Below, in pieces: positions 49,095-56,223 of a DNA stretch of 64,000 nucleotides. This DNA comes from Oxalobacteraceae bacterium OTU3CAMAD1. GTDB taxonomy: Bacteria > Pseudomonadota > Gammaproteobacteria > Burkholderiales > Burkholderiaceae_D. The stretch lies in NCBI GenBank assembly GCA_024123915.1, contig CP099650.1, forward strand, positions 4,960,001 to 5,024,000, in the 5' to 3' direction. Each line of letters opens with the position of its first letter. The first letter of the stretch is position 1. The notes under the pieces are model-generated. The model ran no database searches, was not told the origin of the DNA, and worked only from the letters and a program-made list of their open reading frames with translations. A program made the position numbers and the translations under genes.

Positions 49095-50069
49095 TTAAAA
49101 TTTGTCGAGGTTGCCGTGCGATTCGGCCATCGCCACCACGACCTTGCGCGGGCCCTTGAACGGCGCGCGCGCGTGCGCGGCGAGCATGTTGTCGAGCATT
49201 AGGACGTCGCCCTGCTCCCAGGCGAACGACACGGTCTCCGCGTCCAGCACGGCACGCACCTCGTCGAGCAAGGCGTCGGGAATGGCCGAGCCGTCGGCGA
49301 AATAGGTATTGCGCGGCAGGTTCTCGACGCCGAACACTTCCTCCATCGTCTCGCGCACTTCGGGCTGCAGGTTGGAGACGTGGAACAAGTGCGCCTGGTT
49401 GAACCACACCGCTTCGCCGGTGACGGGATGGATCTCGGTGGCCTGGCACAGCTGCGTGGTGCGCAGGCCGCCGTCCGGCTTCCATTCCCAGCGGATCGCG
49501 GCCTCGCGGCAGTACGCCTCGACCTCGGCGCGGCTGTCGGTATTGAACACCTGCTGCCACGGCACATCGAGCTCGCCGAAATTGCGCACATACAGAATGC
49601 CGGGCGCGAAGCGCGCGCGGATCGCTTCCGGCATGCGCCGGTAGATCCTGCGGCTGTCGGCGATCGGGGTCGCGCCGCCTTCGATCGACGGCGTCACGCA
49701 GTGGAACCAGGCCTTCATGGGCCACATGCGCGTGTAGGCCTGCTCGTTGTGCAGCGGGATCGACTGGTGGGAGGGATATTCGGTCGCCGTGTAGACGCCG
49801 GCGCCCAGCGCCGTGCGCGGCGTGGAGCCGAATTCGTAGGACAGCAAGGGATGGCCGAAGCCGGCCGCGAAGGTGCGGAACTCCTCGACGCCGGAGACGT
49901 CGAAGCCGCGCAGCAGCACGCCGCCGACGTCGGCCACGGCGGCCTCGATTTGCGCGCGCAGCCCGGGCAAGGCCTGCAGCAGCGATTGACCCGCCGACGA
50001 TGGCGTGATCAGGGCCGGCAGCACGCAATCGGCCGGGCGCAAACATTCAAATCGTGTCAATGCGTTCAT
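49095..50069 (-). CDS. TauD/SyrP-like Fe(II)/2-oxoglutarate dioxygenase (aspartate beta-hydroxylase candidate)
   Basis: A 324-residue non-haem iron oxygenase of the TauD family. The metal-binding triad is readable as His107 and Glu109 (HNEQ, a HxE variant of HxD) with His299 (MLAAHARAPFKGPRK, the following Arg for 2-oxoglutarate). Standalone members of this group in siderophore clusters hydroxylate the beta carbon of carrier-bound Asp or His; SyrP does so for syringomycin. The only fitting substrate here is the Asp loaded by NRPS3 module 2. The product, beta-hydroxyaspartate, is a bidentate iron ligand that makes ferric complexes light-sensitive. The ATG follows AAGGAG at a good distance. The gene lies 26 bases before NRPS1 in the operon. 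Confidence 0.88.
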   Translation of the reverse strand: MNALTRFECLRPADCVLPALITPSSAGQSLLQALPGLRAQIEAAVADVGGVLLRGFDVSGVEEFRTFAAGFGHPLLSYEFGSTPRTALGAGVYTATEYPSHQSIPLHNEQAYTRMWPMKAWFHCVTPSIEGGATPIADSRRIYRRMPEAIRARFAPGILYVRNFGELDVPWQQVFNTDSRAEVEAYCREAAIRWEWKPDGGLRTTQLCQATEIHPVTGEAVWFNQAHLFHVSNLQPEVRETMEEVFGVENLPRNTYFADGSAIPDALLDEVRAVLDAETVSFAWEQGDVLMLDNMLAAHARAPFKGPRKVVVAMAESHGNLDKF

Positions 50070-50118
50070 GATGTCTCCTTGATTTCCAATTCACAGGCCG
50101 GCGCCCGCCGACGGCGGC

Positions 50119-50865
50119 TCATGCGGCGCGCGCCGGCGCGCCGGGCGCCGCGCAAAAGCGTTGGGCCAGATACCGCATCAGCGCGGCCAGCACCTCCGGC
50201 TCGCGCTGGCGCACGAAGAAGTGGCCGCCGTCGAACCAGTCGAGGGAAAAGGCGCCGGCCGCCTCCTGCCGCCAGGCCTCGATGCGCTGGCCGGCGATGT
50301 CGTCGTCGCTGCCCGCGAACACGTGCAGCGGAAACGGCAGCGCTGCCGGCGCGCCGTAGCGGAAGCTGGCGCAGGCGCGATAATCGGCGCGCAGCGTATC
50401 GAGCGTGAGCCGCATCAACTCCTCGCAGGCGTAGACCTCTTCCGGCGTGCCGCCCTGCTTGCGCATGTCGGCGATCAGCGAGGCGTCGTCGTCCTTGCCC
50501 TCGAAGCGTCTTGGATCGTGCTGCGACGGCGCCGGGCTGCCCGACGCGAACAGCGCCGACGGCGCAGGCCTGCCGAGCGCCAGTTGGCGCCGCGCGATGC
50601 CGTGGGCCAGCATGGCCCCCATGCTGTGGCCGAACAGGACGTAATCGCCCCGCATCGTCCCGGCGTGCTCGTCGCACAATTGCGCGACCAGTTGTTCATG
50701 GTTTTCGACGCAGGGTTCGTCGAGCCGGCCGCCCCGTCCCGGCAGCTCGACCGGGACCAGTTGCACCCAAGCCGGCAGCCAGCGGCGCCAGCGCAAATAC
50801 ATGGTGGCGCTGGCGCCCGCGCACGGCAGCACCAGCAGCTTGACGTGCGGCGCGGCCGGCATCAC
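50119..50865 (-). CDS. type II (editing) thioesterase
   Basis: A 248-residue alpha/beta-hydrolase of the GrsT/RifR type that clears misloaded or blocked carrier domains of NRPS/PKS lines. Nucleophile motif GHSMGAM (about residue 80), substrate-side opening LPCAGASATMY near the N terminus, and the catalytic His in GGHFF (about residue 215). Translation may begin at the GTG at 50865 or the adjoining ATG at 50862. Both overlap the MbtH stop, so the pair is translationally coupled. NRPS4 carries its own C-terminal thioesterase, so this one serves editing rather than release. Confidence 0.92.
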   Translation of the reverse strand: MMPAAPHVKLLVLPCAGASATMYLRWRRWLPAWVQLVPVELPGRGGRLDEPCVENHEQLVAQLCDEHAGTMRGDYVLFGHSMGAMLAHGIARRQLALGRPAPSALFASGSPAPSQHDPRRFEGKDDDASLIADMRKQGGTPEEVYACEELMRLTLDTLRADYRACASFRYGAPAALPFPLHVFAGSDDDIAGQRIEAWRQEAAGAFSLDWFDGGHFFVRQREPEVLAALMRYLAQRFCAAPGAPARAA

Positions 50866-51131
50866 TGCGCGACGGTCCCGGCGCCGGAGGCCTGGCGCGC
50901 CTGCTCGTCCATCCAGGTGCGCAGCGACAGCGGGCGCATGTCGGTCCAGTGCTGCTCGACATAGGCCGAGACCAGCTGCTTGTCGCCGCGCACCTGGACG
51001 CCGTGTTCATCGGCGACGGCGGTCCAGCCGCCGGGGACGTTCTTCCAGTGCGGCCAGATCGAATACTGGCCTTCGTGGTTGATCAAAACGATGAAGGTCT
51101 CGCCTTCGCGATCGAAGCAGCTGGTGGTCAT
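50862..51131 (-). CDS. mbtH: MbtH-like protein
   Basis: An 89-residue MbtH-family protein, a small chaperone that binds and activates NRPS adenylation domains. The signature is complete: NHEGQYSIWPHWKNVPGGW (about 22-40) and the later WTDMRPLSL (about 66-74). The start is the ATG at 51131, with AAGGAG 6 bases before it; longer upstream frames lack a ribosome site. It is the first gene of the ~37 kb biosynthetic operon and sits behind the promoter at 51205-51229. Confidence 0.95.
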   Translation of the reverse strand: MTTSCFDREGETFIVLINHEGQYSIWPHWKNVPGGWTAVADEHGVQVRGDKQLVSAYVEQHWTDMRPLSLRTWMDEQARQASGAGTVAQ

Positions 51132-51204
51132 AAAATCTCCTTGCGTTGCGGGTAAATGGAAGGGAGCGTCGGCACTGCGCATGCATGGCCGCCCCTCCCT
51201 CCTA

Positions 51205-51229
51205 GACGGCACAGGGCGCCGCCTGTTTA
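51205..51229 (-). promoter_or_regulatory. iron-starvation sigma promoter (TAAA-N17-CGTC) for the 37 kb NRPS operon
   Basis: On the minus strand CTAAACAGG at the -35 (TAAA at 51229-51226) and CGTC at 51208-51205 are 17 bases apart. It lies 74 bases before the MbtH ATG, just past the end of the PvdS-like sigma gene. It is therefore placed to make the assembly line depend on that sigma factor, although the two genes face the same way. Confidence 0.72.
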
Positions 51230-51246
51230 GTCGTGGTGGCCCGGCG

Positions 51247-51762
51247 TCACTCGTGCAGCTCGCGGCAGCCGGCCAGTGCGTGCACCACATCGCGCATCAT
51301 GAAGTTGACCAGCGTCGCCGACACGCCGACGATTTTGCCGACCTCGCGCTGGGTCTTGCCGTCGATGCGATGCAGTTCGAAGACCAGGCGCGTGCGCGGC
51401 AGCAGCGCCGCCAGCGCGTGGTCGACCTTCGCCAGCACGCGGCGCGCGTCGATGCCCGCGTCGGGCGGGCAGCCGCCATCGAGCTCGGGAAAGTCGTCGG
51501 CTGCGCCCATGACTATGTAGCCCGACTCCACCATGCGGCGCCGGCAATGGTCGCGCGCCACATTGCGCACCACCTGGCAGCAATAGCCGAAAGGATTCGG
51601 GATGTCGCGGGCGCAGACGCAGCCGGCCAGCTTGAGGTAGGCATCCTGGAGCACATCGTCGATGTGGTCGGGATGGCGCAATATTTTGGAGGCGACGGCG
51701 CGAAGATCGCGGCGGCGCGCGAGGTAAACCTCGATCAGCGCATGATTTGGCGTGGACAACAA
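51247..51762 (-). CDS. PvdS/OrbS-like iron-starvation ECF sigma factor
   Basis: A 171-residue ECF sigma factor of the PvdS type (region 2 with DHIDDVLQDAYLKL and QVVRNVARDHCRRR; region 4 with LPRTRLVFELHRIDGKTQREVGKIVGVSATLVNFMMRD). The LVNFMIRD-like ending of region 4 is a hallmark of PvdS as I recall it. It should direct polymerase to the TAAA-N17-CGTC promoters of this locus. I place the start at TTG 51762 (or the next TTG, 51759) because AGGAGAG stands 5 or 8 bases before; there is no ATG. A longer frame from a TTG at 51837 adds only Pro/Arg/Ser-rich residues. A strong Fur box at 51874-51892 precedes the gene, so Fur should repress it when iron is plentiful. Confidence 0.88.
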   Translation of the reverse strand: MLSTPNHALIEVYLARRRDLRAVASKILRHPDHIDDVLQDAYLKLAGCVCARDIPNPFGYCCQVVRNVARDHCRRRMVESGYIVMGAADDFPELDGGCPPDAGIDARRVLAKVDHALAALLPRTRLVFELHRIDGKTQREVGKIVGVSATLVNFMMRDVVHALAGCRELHE

Positions 51763-51873
51763 GGGGTCTCTCCTGTCAGGTGAGGAGCGCGGCGGCGGCG
51801 AAGCGCGGGGAAAACGGCTGGCGTGCGGCGGGGGCAACCCATGCCCCGGATCAGCAACGCTCTATATAATGTG

Positions 51874-51892
51874 AATGCGAATCGTTCTCATT
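51874..51892. promoter_or_regulatory. Fur box controlling the PvdS-like sigma gene
   Basis: AATGCGAATCGTTCTCATT is a 19-base inverted repeat (AATG-GAA against TTC-CATT) matching the classical Fur operator. On the minus strand it overlaps or abuts an A+T-rich ATTATATAG segment that could be the -10 of a housekeeping promoter reading into the sigma gene. No other Fur-like palindrome was noticed near the biosynthetic genes. Confidence 0.82.
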
Positions 51893-52031
51893 ACATCAGA
51901 TTTTTGGCCGACTGGGAACCAAACTTTGCGGTAGGTGTATGTAATCGTGTTTCATACGTCCCGGGTCGCGGGCAATATTATTTAATCCGAGGAAATACGT
52001 GGTGCGGAGCGCGGACTGGCAATCAAATGAG

Positions 52032-52047
52032 ATGACAAATCTGTCAT
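52032..52047. promoter_or_regulatory. CopR/CusR-type operator before the CzcE-like gene
   Basis: ATGACAAATCTGTCAT is a perfect inverted repeat (ATGACA, four bases, TGTCAT) and matches the TGACA-N4-TGTCA boxes bound by copper/heavy-metal response regulators such as CusR and CopR. It lies 77 bases upstream of the CzcE-like ATG. No two-component genes lie in this window. Confidence 0.62.
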
Positions 52048-52123
52048 GCAAGGGTCATGTTCCTGTCAGTGCGCCCTCCTTAAACTTGTCCTGTCTTCAC
52101 CTCAACCACCGAAAGGACACATC

Positions 52124-52453
52124 ATGTTCAAGACACTGCGCACCCTCATCCTCTGCACCGCCATCGTCGGCGCCGGCCTGGCACAGGCGGCGCCCGGCGC
52201 ACCGGCCAACTACGGCAGCGCGGCCAACACCGGCTTCGCCGACCGCGAAATCACCATCGAGCCAGGCACGAAATGGGTGAACGTCAACAATGGCGAAACC
52301 GTCGCTTTCAACCTCAACGGCAAAACCTTCACCTGGCACTTCGAAACGCTGCACGCGGAAGACCAGTTCGGACTGGAGAAGATCGCGCCGGAAGGTGTGG
52401 AAGTGGGGAACGTGACCGTCTACGTCGCCAGCAACCCTCTGTATCGCGGTTGA
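52124..52453 (+). CDS. CzcE-like periplasmic metal-binding protein
   Basis: A 109-residue exported protein with a signal peptide (about 1-22, ending GLAQA-APG). The mature part (NYGSAAN, ITIEPGTKWVNVNNGETVAF, FTWHFET) matches the CzcE family, small periplasmic copper/heavy-metal proteins of Cupriavidus and relatives. The ATG at 52124 has GAAAGGAC before it; an upstream ATG at 52046 would disrupt the signal peptide. The perfect CopR-type box upstream supports metal-induced expression. It is oriented away from the siderophore operon and belongs to a separate transcription unit. Confidence 0.75.
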   Translation: MFKTLRTLILCTAIVGAGLAQAAPGAPANYGSAANTGFADREITIEPGTKWVNVNNGETVAFNLNGKTFTWHFETLHAEDQFGLEKIAPEGVEVGNVTVYVASNPLYRG

Positions 52454-52457
52454 TGCA

Positions 52458-52679
52458 ATGGGCGCCATCGACATCGCTCGTGGCGCGGCCGCCATCGTCG
52501 CCATGGTGGTCGCCACCACCGGCGGGGGCCAGGCGCCGCAGGCCTTGGTCTATCTGTCGAACGTGGCGCCGTCCGCCGACGACAAATCCAACCTGGTCCC
52601 ACGCGTGAACCTGGACTCCGTCAATATCGGGCTAAAGCCGGTGCAAGGCGGCGGCAAGGTGTCAGTGCCGCGCGGCTAG
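52458..52679 (+). CDS. small hypothetical ORF, 73 aa
   Basis: A 73-codon frame starting 4 bases after the CzcE-like stop. The product has a modestly hydrophobic start (IVAMVVATTGGG) and a tail ending KPVQGGGKVSVPRG; no family is recognised. No convincing ribosome site precedes it, so it would depend on coupling to the upstream gene. It could be a decayed or chance frame in GC-rich DNA. It ends 11 bases before the convergent stop of the TonB-like gene. Confidence 0.3.
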   Translation: MGAIDIARGAAAIVAMVVATTGGGQAPQALVYLSNVAPSADDKSNLVPRVNLDSVNIGLKPVQGGGKVSVPRG

Positions 52680-52690
52680 CGCTTGCCGTC

Positions 52691-54196
52691 TTATTTCGTT
52701 AACACCAGCGAGAAAAACAGGCGCGTCGGCCCGTTCGCCATCTTGAAGAAGATCTTGTTGCGGCCCTTCCTGAAGCGGACCGTGCGCTTGCCCTCGGTCA
52801 TATTGTAATCGCGCCTGTGGGTGTTGGGAACGTCGTACAGCGCGGGCCAGAAGGACAGTTTGTTGATGTTGCCGCCCGCCCAAACCTGCACATCGTTCAC
52901 CCAGATCTGGGCATCGTCGTCGCCGCCTATCCACAGCGTCAAGTCCCGCGCGCGGTCCAGCGTCAATTCGGTATAGCCGTAATACACCGCGTCCTCGTCC
53001 GGCTCCGGCGGCACCAAAGGATAGCTGGCGGCGTTCACATAGCGCCACGTCAACCGCCGGTTGCCCTTGCCGGCGTAGACCGCGTCCAGGATCACGCCCT
53101 GCTCCGGCGGATAGCGATGATTGGAAAACAGCCCGCTGCCATGCTTGCCTTCAAAGGGACCGATCAAATACCAGCTGTTGACATAGACGCGATCGGCGAA
53201 TTCACCGCCCCGGCCCAGCACGCGGCCGGCGCCCTTGGTCATCGTGCGCGCGTCCACCGGCGGGATGGTGCCGGTTCCCGGATTGAAGATCGCCTGGCCG
53301 TCGCGCTGGTAGTTGCGCACGGCGCCCGTCGGCAACACCGCGTCGCGATTGATGAAGGCGGCCATCCGCTGCTCGATGGCGTCGGCGTGGGTGCCGGGCG
53401 ATGAACCGGTCCGGCCGTCGGCACCCGGTTCATCGCCGGTGCCGGCACCGGTAAAAGCGCTCGCCGGCGCGTTGTCATCCGGGGCCTGGGCGGCCACACG
53501 CGAGTCGTTCTTTACGGCCACGCCATTGCGCTGCCGCGCGAGCTCCTGCTGCCGCTGCGCCAGCGCCGCGCGCGCCCTCGTTTCCAACTGCTGGATTTCC
53601 GCCGCCAATTGCCCGGGCCCGGCGCCCGGCGGCGCGGCGTCCGGCGGAGGCGGAAGCGTGGTAGGTAACGGCGGCGCGCCGTCCGGAGGAGGCGTGGCGC
53701 GGGACGACGGCGTGGCGTCCGGCAGCGCCGCGACGCTTTCGGCCGGCGGTAACTCCAGCCGCTCCCGCGCCTGTTCCACGGAAATCTTCTCGATTCTGGC
53801 CAACTCGGCCGCCTTAAGCTCCTTCTCTATCTCGGCGATGGAGGCCGACAGCTCCCTGGCTTCCGCCAGCAGTTGCTCGGGCGGTTTCGGCAGCGACGTG
53901 GCGCGGAAGTCCGGCTCGTCCTCGGCGCCCGCGCCATCGGACGGTGGCGCGCCGGGGCGGCTCTGGTCCAGTAAGTCCTTGATTTTCTCCATATCCATCA
54001 CGCGCTTTTCGATGCTGGACTGTTTTGCCAGTTCGGCGCCGGCGCGATCACGCGCCAGCTCCACCTGGTAGGCGCCCAGGTAATAGAGCAAGACGATCAG
54101 CAGCGCGTGCGCCGCCAGCGAGACCAGCACGAAGGCATGCCGCCGCAGCCACGAAAGGGCCGGCGATTCCGCCTCATCGGTATGGCCGAATCTCAT
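52691..54196 (-). CDS. TonB-like inner-membrane protein with C-terminal jelly-roll-like domain
   Basis: A 501-residue protein of unknown function. A single membrane helix lies near the N terminus (about 22-42, VLVSLAAHALLIVLLYYLG) in the place usual for TonB. It is followed by charged coiled-coil segments (about 50-150), a Pro-rich stretch (about 165-205), another coiled coil (about 210-235) and a C-terminal domain (about 340-501) with VNSWYLIGPFEG, LTLWIGGDDDAQIWVND and RKGRNKIFFK. That domain resembles jelly-roll modules attached to bacterial carbohydrate-active or surface proteins and is not the usual TonB C-terminal domain. The ATG overlaps the exbD stop (ATGA), so it is the third gene of an exbB-exbD operon and probably the energised partner of that complex. 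Confidence 0.7.
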   Translation of the reverse strand: MRFGHTDEAESPALSWLRRHAFVLVSLAAHALLIVLLYYLGAYQVELARDRAGAELAKQSSIEKRVMDMEKIKDLLDQSRPGAPPSDGAGAEDEPDFRATSLPKPPEQLLAEARELSASIAEIEKELKAAELARIEKISVEQARERLELPPAESVAALPDATPSSRATPPPDGAPPLPTTLPPPPDAAPPGAGPGQLAAEIQQLETRARAALAQRQQELARQRNGVAVKNDSRVAAQAPDDNAPASAFTGAGTGDEPGADGRTGSSPGTHADAIEQRMAAFINRDAVLPTGAVRNYQRDGQAIFNPGTGTIPPVDARTMTKGAGRVLGRGGEFADRVYVNSWYLIGPFEGKHGSGLFSNHRYPPEQGVILDAVYAGKGNRRLTWRYVNAASYPLVPPEPDEDAVYYGYTELTLDRARDLTLWIGGDDDAQIWVNDVQVWAGGNINKLSFWPALYDVPNTHRRDYNMTEGKRTVRFRKGRNKIFFKMANGPTRLFFSLVLTK

Positions 54197-54621
54197 TGCG
54201 CGCCACGCGTGTGCATGGAGATGTTGGTGAGCCGCTCGAACTGGCACAGATCGAGCACGTGCACGATATCCTGATACTTCGCCAACTGGTCGCCGTCGAT
54301 ACGGATGCGGCGACCGGGGTCGCGAGCCGCTTCCGCCTTCAGGCGTCCGTGCAGGGTCTGGGTCGACACCGGCTCGCCATCGAGGAAGAACTTGCCGTCC
54401 TTGTCGACACCGATCGCCAGCGGCGCCGGACCCGCCTCGTCGCGCTCCAGGCTGATCTGCGAAGTCGGCAAGGTGACCGGCAGCTCCTTCTGCGGCTTGC
54501 GCTGCTCAGGCTGCTTAAACGACGTCGCCACCATGAAAAACATCAGCAGAAAGAAGATGCAGTCGATCAGCGCGATCAGGCCGATCTCCGGTTGCTCGTC
54601 CTCCCCCAGGTTAATGCGCAT
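54193..54621 (-). CDS. exbD: ExbD/TolR-like proton-channel subunit
   Basis: A 142-residue ExbD/TolR family protein. It has a short cytoplasmic start, one membrane helix (about 14-34, IGLIALIDCIFFLLMFFMV) containing the conserved proton-carrying Asp, and a periplasmic domain (about 70-142). The start at 54621 lies inside the end of exbB (11-base overlap), and the stop overlaps the next gene, so all three are tightly coupled. With ExbB it should form a proton-driven motor that moves the TonB-like partner. Confidence 0.85.
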   Translation of the reverse strand: MRINLGEDEQPEIGLIALIDCIFFLLMFFMVATSFKQPEQRKPQKELPVTLPTSQISLERDEAGPAPLAIGVDKDGKFFLDGEPVSTQTLHGRLKAEAARDPGRRIRIDGDQLAKYQDIVHVLDLCQFERLTNISMHTRGAQ

Positions 54622-55336
54622 GGGACACCACGTGCAGGTTCTGCGGCGTGGCGTCGCCATGCAGGAACCATTCGTCGATCAGGCTATTGATTTTTCTTTC
54701 CAGCGCCAGGCCGAAGAACGCCTGCCGGTTCTTGAGGAAGTGGTGCATCCCCAGCGCCGGCAAGGCCACGCACAAGCCGGCGGCGGTATTGATCAATGCC
54801 TTCGAAATGCCGCCCGCCAGCAGCGCCGGGTTGCCCATGCCCTCGGAGAACGCGATCACATGGAAGGCGTCGATCATGCCGACCACGGTGCCGAGCAAGC
54901 CGACGATGGGCGCCACCGTGGCGACAATCGCCAGCGGGTAGGCCTTTTGCTGATGGTGCCGCAGTTCCATCGACGCGATGTCGCCGGCGCCGCTGTTGAC
55001 GATGGCGTAGCCGTGCTGGCGGTGTGCCACCATGTAGGCAATCACGCGCGCCAGGGTGCTGCCCTCTTCGGCCAGCAGCTGTTGAAGCCTGGTGAAATCC
55101 TGCGCCGCCCACAGCGGCTTGACCCTTTCCACCAGCCCCTCGGGCACGATGGCGCGGGCGCGGAAATGCATCAGGCGCTCGATCGTGACGGCCAGGAACA
55201 GGATCGACAGGCCGAGCGTGACGACGATGGCAGCGCCGCCCTCGGCCGCCTGTTCGACGATATTGATATCGGCGGCATGGGCGATGTTATGAAGGGCGAG
55301 CGTGGCGACTAGCGCGAGGGGGAGATTTTTGTGCAT
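54611..55336 (-). CDS. exbB: ExbB/TolQ-like proton-channel subunit
   Basis: A 241-residue MotA/TolQ/ExbB family protein. The N terminus looks like a signal peptide (LPLALVATLALHNIAHAADI), then a membrane helix (about 35-55, AIVVTLGLSILFLAVTIERL). The family's C-terminal helices follow, with the conserved APIVGLLGTVVGMIDAF (about 140-160) and ISKALINTAAGLCVALPAL (about 175-200). I use the ATG at 55336; the frame extends to 55489 but the extra residues are Arg/Lys-rich and would bury the signal segment. The operon lies within 3 kb of the siderophore locus and on the same strand, but carries no sigma promoter of its type. Its link to this receptor is therefore only positional. Confidence 0.83.
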   Translation of the reverse strand: MHKNLPLALVATLALHNIAHAADINIVEQAAEGGAAIVVTLGLSILFLAVTIERLMHFRARAIVPEGLVERVKPLWAAQDFTRLQQLLAEEGSTLARVIAYMVAHRQHGYAIVNSGAGDIASMELRHHQQKAYPLAIVATVAPIVGLLGTVVGMIDAFHVIAFSEGMGNPALLAGGISKALINTAAGLCVALPALGMHHFLKNRQAFFGLALERKINSLIDEWFLHGDATPQNLHVVSHAH

Positions 55337-55511
55337 GCCCGTAACAGAGCAAAGTCCGGGCCAGGCCCATATCGTCGTCTTTTCGCGCCTTTTTCGCAGC
55401 TTTTTCGCGCCTCTCCCGCGACTGCCAGAGCGACCGTTGCCCATTCCCGAACACCGACTGTCCGGAAATGAACACAGCGCCGGATGCAAACCCTCCCGGC
55501 GCTGCCGGCGA

Positions 55512-56207
55512 CTACAACGAACCGCGCACGGGCACCGCGTCGGCCAGCAGCATGAAGCTGCGGTCAGTGTCGAGCAGGTTTGACAGCCGCTCCTCCATCA
55601 TCGCGACGTAATCGCGCATGGCCGGCACGTCACTACGTTCGAGGAATCCCAACTCGCCCATCGCGTCGAACGCCGGCTGGGCATCCGGCATGGGCTTGAC
55701 CCGATTGAGCACCGCGCGGCGCATCGAATGGGCAACCCTTGCGTCGCCGGCAACCACCTGCGCATGCGCGTCTATCCAGCTTTCCTGCAGCTCGACGCGA
55801 TCGATACCCGGCTTGCACACGCCGTAGTACAACAGCCGATGCGGCGAGGTGCCGGCCACCGGCAGCGCCAGCGCGCTCTCCTCCAGCATTGTGAACACCG
55901 CCGTGCGGCCGTCCGCGAAATTCGGCTCGTCCGGCGCGATGACCTCCTGGTAATCGCGCGTTTTGGTGGCCGCCAGATGGTCTTGGACCGTGTCGGCCAT
56001 GATATGGCTGACGGAATCGTAGCGCGACGGCGTCGCCAGCGGCCCGTAGGCGGCGTCGAAGACGTGTTGCTGGATATAGGCGCGAATCAGGCCGGACATC
56101 GCCTTCGAACCCATCACGAGGCGCGCGTGCGTGTCCTTCATGTAGCGGCAATACTCGGCGTGCGTCATGCGCGGCACGCGGGCGGCGCAGATATTTAGTT
56201 TGATCAT
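55512..56207 (-). CDS. EthD-like dimeric alpha/beta-barrel protein 1
   Basis: A 231-residue protein with an EthD-type ferredoxin-like fold at its start (IKLNICAARVPRMTHAEYCRYMKDTHARL) and probably a second half-repeat (about 120-215). EthD-like proteins are small, often cofactor-free enzymes or helpers in breakdown of aromatics and ethers. A paralogue is coded at 58357-59079 in the same cluster. GGAGACTACGCC precedes the ATG. It is the last gene of the cluster, 16 bases after the ornithine-cyclodeaminase-like gene. Confidence 0.7.
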   Translation of the reverse strand: MIKLNICAARVPRMTHAEYCRYMKDTHARLVMGSKAMSGLIRAYIQQHVFDAAYGPLATPSRYDSVSHIMADTVQDHLAATKTRDYQEVIAPDEPNFADGRTAVFTMLEESALALPVAGTSPHRLLYYGVCKPGIDRVELQESWIDAHAQVVAGDARVAHSMRRAVLNRVKPMPDAQPAFDAMGELGFLERSDVPAMRDYVAMMEERLSNLLDTDRSFMLLADAVPVRGSL

Positions 56208-56223
56208 GGCGTAGTCTCCATTC

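Noticed and set aside
49069..50046. N-terminal extension of the NRPS1 reading frame
   Set aside because: The extra 326 codons run through the TauD-like gene in another frame and read as Arg/Gly-rich noise. A good ribosome site and the FAAL start lie at 49068.
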